From: Anaerolineales bacterium UBA2029
GTDB taxonomy: Bacteria > Chloroflexota > Anaerolineae > Aggregatilineales > Aggregatilineaceae
DNA: 6,669 bases
NCBI GenBank assembly: GCA_002332795.1
Contig: DDBP01000310.1
Coordinates: 1 to 6,669, forward strand
Reading direction: 5' to 3'
Part shown: positions 1 to 6,546 of the stretch, piece after piece
Position numbering within the stretch: the first letter of the stretch is position 1
Layout: each line of letters starts with the position of its first letter
Notes under the pieces: model-generated
Seen by the model: the letters and a program-made list of their open reading frames with translations, nothing else
Databases searched by the model: none
Told to the model about the DNA's origin: nothing
Translations under genes and position numbers: made by a program

Positions 1-115
1 GCCTGGACTGGAGAGGGGGCAACGAGGCGCGTCAGCGCCGAGTGGGGGTGAGGTAAAGCGGAGCGCGGCAAAACTGCCTGACACATTTTGCACGCACCCG
101 GCTCCCAAGCGCGCA

Positions 116-144
116 TTGCCAAGCGCCCGCCCCTTCACTATAAT
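116..144 (+). promoter_or_regulatory. Sigma-70-type promoter of alaS
   Basis: A -35 box TTGCCA (116-121, 5 of 6 consensus bases) and a perfect -10 box TATAAT (139-144) are separated by exactly 17 bp. Transcription should start near 151, giving a leader of about 39 nt before the alaS ATG at 190. The position fits a housekeeping promoter. It also argues against the in-frame TTG at 88 as the alaS start, because that codon would lie upstream of the transcript. Seen directly; function inferred from consensus and placement. Confidence 0.8.
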
Positions 145-174
145 CGCACCGACCTGAACACACGTAGCACACAT

Positions 175-180
175 GGAAAG
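175..180 (+). promoter_or_regulatory. Probable ribosome-binding site of alaS
   Basis: GGAAAG lies 9 nt before the ATG at 190. It is a moderate Shine-Dalgarno match, but it is the best one between the predicted transcription start (about 151) and the first conserved AlaRS residues. It favours the ATG at 190 over the nearby in-frame ATG at 199. Confidence 0.5.
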
Positions 181-189
181 CATACGCTC

Positions 190-3153
190 ATGAAAAAGAT
201 GACCAGCGCCGAGGTGCGCGAGGCATTTCTGCAATTCTTCGAGGAAATGGGCCACAAGCGCGTGCCCTCGTCTTCGCTCGTGCCCGGCAACGACCCCACT
301 CTGCTCTTCACCAATGCGGGCATGGTGCAGTTCAAGGACGTGTTCCTGGGGCTGGACAAGCGCCCCTACACCCGCGCCACCACCGCCCAGAAATGTATGC
401 GCGTCAGCGGCAAGCACAACGATCTGGAGAACGTCGGCCCGTCGCCGCGCCATCACACCTTCTTCGAAATGCTGGGCAACTTCAGCTTCGGCGACTACTT
501 CAAGCGCGAGGCGATTCGCTACGCCTACGACCTGTTGACCAAAGTCTACGAGATGCCCCTGGAACGGCTGGCCTTCACCGTCTACGAGAGCGACGAGGAA
601 GCCTACCACATCTGGACGCGCGAAATCGGCGTGCCAGCGGAGCGCGTCGCGCGTATGGGGCCGAAGACCAACTTCTGGCAGATGGCCGAGACCGGCCCCT
701 GCGGCCCTACTTCCGAGATTCACTTCGACCTGCGCCCGGAAGAAGGTGTCGAGACCATCATCCCCGCCCTCCAGGCCGAAAGCGACCGCTTCCTGGAAAT
801 CTGGAACCTGGTCTTCATGCAATACAACCGCACGCAGCCCGATCCGGAACATACCGGGCAGTGGGACGAGCCGCTGCCCGCCCCTGGCGTTGACACCGGC
901 GCAGGGCTGGAGCGCATCGTCAGCGTGTTGCAGGGCACGTCGGCCAACTACGAGACCGATCTGTTCATGCCCATCATTCACCGCGTGCAGGAACTGACCG
1001 GTCACACCGACGCCGAGCGCGACGCCAACATCGTCCCCTACCGCGTCATCGCCGATCACATGCGCGCGGCGACCTTCCTCATCGCCGACGGCGTGCGCCC
1101 TGGCGCAACCGGTCGCGACTACGTGTGCCGCATGGTCATTCGCCGGGCGGTGCGCTTCGGCACCAAGCTGGGCTTCGACGCGCCCTTCCTGGCCGACGTC
1201 GCCGACGCCGTCATTGACACCATGAAGGTGGCCTATCCCGAACTGCTGGACAGCCGCGAGACCATCCGCCGCACCATCACCAGCGAGGAGGTGCGCTTCC
1301 GCCGCGCCATGGACCGCGCGCTGGACGAACTGGACGCCATGCTCGACGACCTGGCCGAGCAGACCCGCCAGAAGCTGCGCGAATTGCTCACGCCCGCCTT
1401 CGGCTCCGGCACGGCTCAGGCCCCCGCTACGACCAAATCCGGGGACGGCGACATGGCCGAACAGATCGCCAAGATTGATCAGATGTTGGCGGCTTCCGGC
1501 GCGCGCGGCGTGTTGGACGGGTTGATCGATCGCCTGGGCCAGGACCTCAAACTCAGCGACATCATCGCCGCCCTGCCGCCCGATAGCGAACTGCGCGATA
1601 CGCTGGCCCTGGTGGGCCAACTCCCCGGTGACCTGGCCTTCCGCCTGCACGCCGAAAAAGGATTGCCGCTGGAGATCACCCGCGACATCGCCCGCGAGCG
1701 TGGCTTCAGCGTGGACGAGGTCGGCTTCCGCGCCGCGCAGAAGGAGCACGAGGCGATCAGCCGTGGCAAAGAGGGCGGCGCATTCGGCAGCATTGACATG
1801 GGCGAAGTCTACCGGCAGACCCTGGAAACGCTGCGTGCCCAGGGCCTGCTGGCCGAGCGCGTCGAGCACGATCCCTACGGTCCGCTCAGCCGCCAGGCGC
1901 GGGTACTGGCCATCCTGCGCGACGGACAGCCAGTCGAGCGGGCCGACGTGAGCGATCGCGTCGAAGTGGTGCTCGACGCGACGCCCTTCTACGTCGAATC
2001 GGGCGGGCAGGTCAGCGACACCGGCGTCATTCAGGGCGACGGTTGGACGGTGGACGTGGAAGACGCCCGTCAGCCGGTCGGCGGACTGATCGTACACATT
2101 GGCGAAGTCGTTGAGGGCAATCCGGCAGTCGGCGACTCTTGCACTGCCACCGTGGACAGCGCCCGCCGCCTGGACATCATGCGCAATCACACTGCCACGC
2201 ATCTGTTGCACGCCCAACTGCGCGCTGTGCTCGGTCCACACGTGCAGCAGCGCGGTTCGCTGGTTGCGCCCGACCGGCTGCGTTTCGACTTCAGCCACGA
2301 TCAGCCCCTCTCGCCGGAGGAACTGGATACCATCCAGCGCAACATCAACGAAGCGATCCTGGCCAACATGCGCGTCACGGCGGAATGGAAGGATCGCGAG
2401 ACAGCCAAGCGCGAAGGTGCGATGGCTCTCTTCGGCGAGAAATACGGTGAGCGCGTGCGCACGATCAACATCTGGCAGCCCGACGGCACGCGCTACAGCT
2501 ACGAGCTGTGCGGCGGCACGCACGTAGATCAGACGGGCATCATCGGCCCCTTCGTCTTCACCAGCGAAGGCAGCGTGGCGCAGGGCATCCGCCGCGTCGA
2601 GGCGCTGACCGGTCACGCCGCCGAAGCGTACATCCGCCGCAGCCTGCGCCGCCTGGACGAGGCCGCCGCCCGCCTGGGCAGCACGCCCGACGTGCTCACC
2701 GATCGCCTGGTCGCCCTGCAGGAAGAACTCAAGTCGCAGCAACAGGAGATCGCCCGCCTGCGGCGACGGGTAGCTCGCCTGGAATTCGACGACCTGTTGA
2801 GTCAGGCGCGCGAAGTGGGCGGCGCAACGGTGCTGGTGGCCCGCGTCAGCCCCACCTCCGCCGAGACGCTGCGCGAGATGACCGACTGGTTCCGCGACCG
2901 CGTCCCCTCCGGCGTGATCGTGCTGGGGACGGTGGCCGACAGCGGCAAGCCACAACTGGTCGCCGCCGTGACCAAAGACCTGACCAGGCGCGTGCACGCC
3001 GGCAACGTCATCAAGGCGGCGGCGCAGATTGTGGGCGGCGGTGGCGGCGGACGGCCCGATATGGCCCAGGCGGGTGGCAAGGATGCCGCGCGCCTGGACG
3101 AAGCGTTGCAGCACGCTTTCAACGTGATCGCGCAGGCGCTCAGCGCCGCCTGA
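190..3153 (+). CDS. alaS: Alanine--tRNA ligase (AlaRS), long form with central insertion
   Basis: Class II synthetase that activates alanine with ATP, charges tRNA-Ala in the cytoplasm, and hydrolyses mischarged Ser- or Gly-tRNA. The 987-aa product begins with the catalytic domain: TTAQKCMRVSGKHNDLENVG (64-83), the HHTFFEMLGNFSFGDYF block (88-104) and the motif-3 element GAGLERI (237-243). The editing domain has the FYVESGGQVSDTG element (600-612) and all four expected zinc or editing ligands: H667 and H671 (HTATH), C774 and H778 (CGGTH). A probable coiled coil (about 838-868) leads to the C-Ala domain with the glycine-rich stretch 949-963. The family is usually about 870-890 aa (E. coli 876). 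The excess is mostly an insertion at about residues 390-475, before the editing domain. The start at 190 is chosen because the family-typical N-terminus begins there and the promoter at 116-144 lies upstream. An in-frame TTG at 88 would add 34 unconserved residues. Identification is essentially certain. Confidence 0.98.
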   Translation: MKKMTSAEVREAFLQFFEEMGHKRVPSSSLVPGNDPTLLFTNAGMVQFKDVFLGLDKRPYTRATTAQKCMRVSGKHNDLENVGPSPRHHTFFEMLGNFSFGDYFKREAIRYAYDLLTKVYEMPLERLAFTVYESDEEAYHIWTREIGVPAERVARMGPKTNFWQMAETGPCGPTSEIHFDLRPEEGVETIIPALQAESDRFLEIWNLVFMQYNRTQPDPEHTGQWDEPLPAPGVDTGAGLERIVSVLQGTSANYETDLFMPIIHRVQELTGHTDAERDANIVPYRVIADHMRAATFLIADGVRPGATGRDYVCRMVIRRAVRFGTKLGFDAPFLADVADAVIDTMKVAYPELLDSRETIRRTITSEEVRFRRAMDRALDELDAMLDDLAEQTRQKLRELLTPAFGSGTAQAPATTKSGDGDMAEQIAKIDQMLAASGARGVLDGLIDRLGQDLKLSDIIAALPPDSELRDTLALVGQLPGDLAFRLHAEKGLPLEITRDIARERGFSVDEVGFRAAQKEHEAISRGKEGGAFGSIDMGEVYRQTLETLRAQGLLAERVEHDPYGPLSRQARVLAILRDGQPVERADVSDRVEVVLDATPFYVESGGQVSDTGVIQGDGWTVDVEDARQPVGGLIVHIGEVVEGNPAVGDSCTATVDSARRLDIMRNHTATHLLHAQLRAVLGPHVQQRGSLVAPDRLRFDFSHDQPLSPEELDTIQRNINEAILANMRVTAEWKDRETAKREGAMALFGEKYGERVRTINIWQPDGTRYSYELCGGTHVDQTGIIGPFVFTSEGSVAQGIRRVEALTGHAAEAYIRRSLRRLDEAAARLGSTPDVLTDRLVALQEELKSQQQEIARLRRRVARLEFDDLLSQAREVGGATVLVARVSPTSAETLREMTDWFRDRVPSGVIVLGTVADSGKPQLVAAVTKDLTRRVHAGNVIKAAAQIVGGGGGGRPDMAQAGGKDAARLDEALQHAFNVIAQALSAA

Positions 3154-3174
3154 TCGCAAGATAGGAGACGGACA

Positions 3175-3207
3175 AGACTTCCGAAGCCTCAGAGGCTTCG
3201 GAAGTCT
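3175..3207. repeat. Perfect 16-bp inverted repeat (strong hairpin) between alaS and the next gene
   Basis: Arms 3175-3190 and 3192-3207 are exact reverse complements around a single A (3191), so the RNA could form a stem of about 14-15 bp with a 3-5 nt loop. Each arm is itself nearly palindromic: CTTCCGAAG at 3178-3186 and CTTCGGAAG at 3196-3204. No T-tract follows on either strand, so it is not a textbook intrinsic terminator. It could act as a terminator or attenuator, as an RNA stability or processing stem for the alaS mRNA, or be a copy of a dispersed palindromic repeat. The structure is seen directly; the role is open. Confidence 0.85.
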
Positions 3208-3227
3208 GCATATGACAGCCGCTGACC

Positions 3228-4766
3228 ATGCCATCCGACCTGCACATCATTCAGCTCGACCCGCACGACGACTCGGTCTCCGTCCGCGACCGCTTGACGT
3301 TCGCGCCCGCGCGTCGGGTGTTGCTGGTCTGGCCTGCTGCGGGTTCGCCCCTGCGCCGCAAGCTCGATCTGTTGCTGGTGCTGCGTCAGGCAGGGCGGCT
3401 GGGGCTGGAACTGGCGCTCGTCACCGCGGATCCCGTCGTGATCGAGCACGCCCGCGACCTGCACATCTCTGTCTTCGCCGATGCCGACACCGCCCGCCGG
3501 GGAGTCTGGCTGCGCCCTCGGCAGCGCGTCTTCGTCCCCCCGCGCGACGACCTGGCCCGTCTGGAACTGGCCGACGCCATCCTCAGTCAGCGCCTGCCCC
3601 GCCTGTCCGGTCAGACGCGCCGCCAGATGCTCACGCGCTGGCTGGCCTTTGCCAGCGGGATGCTGGCGCTGCTGGTGGCCTTCTTTGCCGTCGCCCCCAG
3701 CGCCACCATCACCCTTACGCCGGCCAGCCGCCAGGTCTTCGAGACGGTGCAGATCGTGGCCGATCCGTCGCTGACCGATATTGACATCGAGAGCTTTCGG
3801 ATGCCAGCCACGGTCGTCACCCTGCAGGCGACTACCCGCGTCACCATCGAGACTTCCGGGCGGGAGCGGGCTGGCGCTTCCCAGGCCCAGGGACTGGTTA
3901 CCTTCATCAACCTCACCGACGACCCGCTGCTGATCCCCTACGGTACGATCGTCGCCACCAGCGACACCTACCCTGTGCGCTTCGAAACGCTGGTCGAGAC
4001 GACGCTGCCCGCCGGAGATCAGGCCAGCGTGCAGGTGCCGATCCGCGCCCTGCCCGAACACTCCGGCACCGACGGCAACGTCGCCCCCGGCGCGATCAAC
4101 CGCGTCGAAGGCGACCTGGCCGGACTGGTGCAGGTCACCAATCCCAACGCCACCTATGGCGGCGCACTGCAGGAGCGGCGCATTGTCACCGCCGACGATC
4201 TGCAACGGCTGTTGGTCTTGGGCCGTCAGCAGGTATTGCAGCGCGCCCGCGACACCCTGCTCTATCAGCTTTCCGACGAGCGCTTCCTGGTGCCCGGCTC
4301 GCTGCGCATCGTCACCGAGCGCCCCGAATGGACGATCTTCAGCGCCTACGTGGGCGACGCCGCCGACAGCGTCAGCCTGGACTTGCGGGCGGAAGTGCAG
4401 GCGGTGGTGGTGGACGAGCGACAGGCCCGTCAGGTCGCGTACGCGGGTCTGGCACCCTATGTGCAGCCTGGCCTGGAGATCGCGCCCGAAGCCCTTTCCT
4501 TCTCCCGCGGTGACATCCTGGACATCACCCCCGATGGCCGCGTCACGTTCCTGATGACGGTCAGCGGCAGCGTGGCCGTCGCCATAGACGAAGACTACGT
4601 GCGGCGGCGCACCCAGGGCCTCAGCGTGAGCGAGGCGCGGCGCAGGCTCGAACGCGAACTGCTGCTCGACCCCTATCATCCGCCGCACATCAGCACCTGG
4701 CCGACCTGGTACCCGCGCATGCCGCTACTGCCGGTGCGCATCACCGTCGAAGTGCGCCTGCCATGA
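3228..4766 (+). CDS. Baseplate J/gp47-like single-pass membrane protein, function unknown
   Basis: A 512-aa protein. The N-terminal part (about 1-95) has an alternating strand/helix pattern (VLLVWP at 31-36, LALVTADP at 62-69) suggesting a small cytoplasmic alpha/beta domain. A basic stretch (RRQMLTRW, 131-138) precedes one hydrophobic segment at about 139-156. The rest should be outside the membrane. About 218-311 resembles baseplate-J-like domains (GLVTFINLTDDPLLIPYGT at 222-240, NVAPGAINRVEG at 284-295, a TNPNATYGG end). The C-terminus (about 463-512) is a compact module with LSVSEARRRL and a proline/tryptophan-rich WPTWYPRMPLLPVRI segment. The start is fixed at 3228: an in-frame TGA lies at 3213-3215 and no ATG, GTG or TTG lies between. 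No Shine-Dalgarno sequence precedes it. The 3' end overlaps ruvX by ATGA. No other phage gene is nearby, so this is probably a host surface or envelope protein, not prophage. The family call is from memory of similar Chloroflexota proteins; the role is unknown. Confidence 0.85.
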   Translation: MPSDLHIIQLDPHDDSVSVRDRLTFAPARRVLLVWPAAGSPLRRKLDLLLVLRQAGRLGLELALVTADPVVIEHARDLHISVFADADTARRGVWLRPRQRVFVPPRDDLARLELADAILSQRLPRLSGQTRRQMLTRWLAFASGMLALLVAFFAVAPSATITLTPASRQVFETVQIVADPSLTDIDIESFRMPATVVTLQATTRVTIETSGRERAGASQAQGLVTFINLTDDPLLIPYGTIVATSDTYPVRFETLVETTLPAGDQASVQVPIRALPEHSGTDGNVAPGAINRVEGDLAGLVQVTNPNATYGGALQERRIVTADDLQRLLVLGRQQVLQRARDTLLYQLSDERFLVPGSLRIVTERPEWTIFSAYVGDAADSVSLDLRAEVQAVVVDERQARQVAYAGLAPYVQPGLEIAPEALSFSRGDILDITPDGRVTFLMTVSGSVAVAIDEDYVRRRTQGLSVSEARRRLERELLLDPYHPPHISTWPTWYPRMPLLPVRITVEVRLP

Positions 4767-5242
4767 GCGAACGTCCCTTCCCTGGCCGCCTGCTGGGGAT
4801 CGATCACGGCCCCAGGACGCTCGGTCTGGCCATCTGCGACCCCACTGGTTTGATCGCCCGTCCCTTGCGCATCCTGCGCCGCACCTCCCGCCAGGCGGAT
4901 TTCGCGCAGATCGCCGCCCTGATCGCCGAGCATGGCGCTGTCGGCGTGATCGTTGGGCTGCCGCTGCCCCCGCCCCCCTACACCGACTCACCGCAGATGC
5001 AGCAGGTGCGGCGCTGGGCGGCGCGGCTGGCCGCTGCCCTGGACGTGCCCGTCTACCTGTGGAACGAGCGCTACTCCACCGACGAAGCCCTGGAACGGCT
5101 CACCGAGGCGGGCAGGAAACTCCCGCGCCGCGAAGATGCCGTCGCCGCGGCGGTGATCCTGCAATCCTTCCTGGACGCGCTGCGCGACGAGGACTTCCCC
5201 TGGCCGGAGCCGGTCTCGCCCGCCGCCGAAGACGAGCGCTGA
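4763..5242 (+). CDS. ruvX: RuvX/YqgF family putative pre-16S rRNA nuclease (Holliday junction resolvase-like)
   Basis: A 159-aa RNase-H-fold protein. In other bacteria the family is linked to maturation of the 16S rRNA 5' end, with Holliday-junction resolution as an older proposal. The N-terminal motif LGIDHGPRTLGLA (11-23) supplies the first acidic residue, D14. VIVGLPL (62-68) is the conserved central strand. LWNERYSTDEA (99-109) supplies E102, and the C-terminal helix REDAVAAAVILQSFLDAL (123-140) supplies D125, so the expected acidic set is intact. The loop after VGLPL, usually of the NxDGS type, is here PPPPYTD, which is divergent. Length is normal or slightly long for the family (about 140-150 aa); the extra is a proline- and acid-rich tail (146-159). 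The ATG overlaps the stop of the upstream gene (ATGA, 4763-4766) and has no clear Shine-Dalgarno site of its own, suggesting translational coupling. Confidence 0.95.
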   Translation: MSERPFPGRLLGIDHGPRTLGLAICDPTGLIARPLRILRRTSRQADFAQIAALIAEHGAVGVIVGLPLPPPPYTDSPQMQQVRRWAARLAAALDVPVYLWNERYSTDEALERLTEAGRKLPRREDAVAAAVILQSFLDALRDEDFPWPEPVSPAAEDER

Positions 5243-5291
5243 ACCCGTCCGCGTGCGCAGCGCAGCGGCGGGCGATCGGCGGGGGCGCGCC

Positions 5292-5320
5292 TTGGAACGC
5301 GCGTCGTTTGCCCCTATACT
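5292..5320 (+). promoter_or_regulatory. Probable sigma-70-type promoter of mltG
   Basis: TTGGAA (5292-5297, 4 of 6 consensus bases) and TATACT (5315-5320, 5 of 6) are spaced by 17 bp in the gap between ruvX and mltG. The start of transcription would be near 5327, leaving a leader of about 32 nt. It has the same spacing as the alaS promoter. A short GCGCG/CGCGC stem (5285-5289 with 5298-5302) overlaps the -35 box, but I attach no function to it. Confidence 0.6.
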
Positions 5321-5345
5321 ACTGGGCGAACCGGGCTACACCCTT

Positions 5346-5350
5346 GGGAG
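5346..5350 (+). promoter_or_regulatory. Ribosome-binding site of mltG
   Basis: GGGAG lies 8 nt before the ATG at 5359. This good match and spacing, directly before a typical signal-anchor N-terminus, decides the start. The same frame stays open upstream into ruvX, so longer calls are possible but have no support. Confidence 0.7.
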
Positions 5351-5358
5351 ACTGGGCC

Positions 5359-6540
5359 ATGCATCAACGCGACATCACGCGGGGCGTTCTGGCGCTCATC
5401 TTCACCACCCTGCTGGGCATCCTGCTGGTCACCTGCGTGGTGGGAAGTGGACTGTATCTGTGGGCGCGGCAGGAAGGACTGAATCCCCTCACCGCCATCC
5501 GGCTGCGCATTGCGCTGGCACGTCACCAGGACGCGCTGACCTCGCCCGCCGGCGCTGACCCGCAATATCGCCGTTTCGAGGTCCGCCCCGGTGACACGGC
5601 CTACACCATCGCCTACAACCTGCGCGATGCCGGGCTGATCACCGACCCCGACCTGTTCGTGGACTACGTGCGCTACTACCGCCTGGACGACGATCTGGAA
5701 GCGGGCACATACTTCCTGCAACAGACGCGCACGCTCGAAGAAATCGCCTATGCCCTCACCGACGCCTCGTCTGCCTCGCTCACCTTTGGCACGCTGCCAG
5801 GCTGGCGACTGGAGGAAGTCGCCCAGAACGCCGTCGGGAGCAATCCGCTGCTCAGCTTCGGCCCGGCGGAGTTCATGGCCGTCGTCACCCCGCCAGGAGC
5901 GATCTTCCCGCCTGGTTTCAAGGAGCGCTTCGGCATCCCCGACGTGCTCAGCAACGGTCAGCCGCCCTCGCTGGAAGGCTTCATGTTCCCCGGCGAATAC
6001 AAACTGCCGCCCAACGTCACGCCCGCCCAACTGGTCGAAGCCTTGCTGACCGCTTTCAACCAGGCCATCACCGACGAGATGATTCAGCTGGCCGCGCAGC
6101 AGGGCCTCACTTTCTATCAGGCGCTCACGCTGGCATCCATCGTGCAACGTGAGGCCGTCGCGCCCGATGAGGCCCCTGTGATCGCCTCGGTGTATCTCAA
6201 CCGCCTGCGCCGCTCGATGAAACTGGACGCCGACCCTACCGTGCAGTACGCCATCGGCTTTCGCGACGGCACCTGGTGGCCCCGCCTGAGCGGCGAAGCC
6301 GATTACTACGCCCTCGGCGTCGCGCAATCCAACGCCGCTTACAATACCTATCTCAAACAGGACGGCGCGCCGCTCAGCGAGTTACTGCCCCCCGGCCCGA
6401 TCTGTTCGCCAGGACTGGCGGCGATCAACGCCGTGCTCAATCCGGCGCAGACCGAGTATCTCTACTTCCGCTCTTGCGACGACCTGCGACACATCTTCAC
6501 CATGACGCTGGAGGAGCATAGCGCCGTCGCCTGCCCCTGA
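5359..6540 (+). CDS. mltG: Endolytic murein transglycosylase MltG (YceG-like)
   Basis: A 393-aa inner-membrane enzyme. The family cleaves nascent glycan strands within the chain, making 1,6-anhydro ends and setting strand length during cell-wall synthesis. One N-terminal membrane segment (about 9-35) anchors it. A LysM-like domain follows (about 72-120, with RPGDTAYTIAYNL and EAGTYFL). The catalytic YceG domain contains EGFMFPGEY (206-214), the active-site block LASIVQREAV (258-267) and LDADPTVQYAIG (289-300), and ends with PICSPGLAAINAVLNPAQTEYLYF-type sequence (347-370). E265 aligns with the catalytic glutamate of E. coli MltG (E218). Length is typical for the family. The element often written as IPEGW is LPGW here (146-149), one residue shorter. 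The start is set by the Shine-Dalgarno site at 5346-5350; an own promoter lies at 5292-5320. Its presence implies that the host makes peptidoglycan. Confidence 0.97.
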   Translation: MHQRDITRGVLALIFTTLLGILLVTCVVGSGLYLWARQEGLNPLTAIRLRIALARHQDALTSPAGADPQYRRFEVRPGDTAYTIAYNLRDAGLITDPDLFVDYVRYYRLDDDLEAGTYFLQQTRTLEEIAYALTDASSASLTFGTLPGWRLEEVAQNAVGSNPLLSFGPAEFMAVVTPPGAIFPPGFKERFGIPDVLSNGQPPSLEGFMFPGEYKLPPNVTPAQLVEALLTAFNQAITDEMIQLAAQQGLTFYQALTLASIVQREAVAPDEAPVIASVYLNRLRRSMKLDADPTVQYAIGFRDGTWWPRLSGEADYYALGVAQSNAAYNTYLKQDGAPLSELLPPGPICSPGLAAINAVLNPAQTEYLYFRSCDDLRHIFTMTLEEHSAVACP

Positions 6541-6546
6541 GCACGT

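Noticed and set aside
26..39. Small GGCGC/GCGCC hairpin as a terminator of an upstream gene
   Set aside because: Only a 5-bp stem with a 4-nt loop and no T-tract; similar GGCGC/GCGCC stems occur by chance in this GC-rich DNA, for example inside alaS at 3135-3147.
1..115. Possible tail of an upstream plus-strand gene, with frame 1 open to a TGA at 49-51
   Set aside because: The 16 codons resemble no protein end that I recognise, and no other frame offers better support, so no gene is called.
88..189. In-frame TTG at 88 as an upstream start of alaS, adding 34 residues
   Set aside because: The added residues resemble no AlaRS N-terminus, the stretch contains the near-consensus promoter at 116-144, and the TTG lies upstream of the predicted transcript.
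3212..3784. Plus-strand frame starting at the ATG at 3212, well spaced from AGGAGA if the hairpin folds
   Set aside because: The product is a low-complexity Ala/Arg/Pro-rich out-of-frame translation of the baseplate-J-like gene, with no recognisable domain. Only its start-codon spacing is of interest.
3189..4688. Long open frame of 499 codons on the minus strand opposite the baseplate-J-like gene
   Set aside because: It lies antisense to a well-supported protein; in high-GC coding DNA the opposite frame often lacks stops. Its translation is rich in Gly, Gln, Asp and His without domains, membrane segments or family motifs.
3228..4766. Reading the baseplate-J-like gene as a sign of a prophage or contractile injection system
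   Set aside because: There are no sheath, tube, spike, tail-fibre, terminase or integrase genes in the window; the protein has a membrane anchor and sits among housekeeping genes with the same base composition.
5314..6327. Open frame of 337 codons on the minus strand opposite mltG
   Set aside because: Same codon-bias shadow effect; mltG on the plus strand has catalytic motifs, a membrane anchor, a promoter and a ribosome-binding site.
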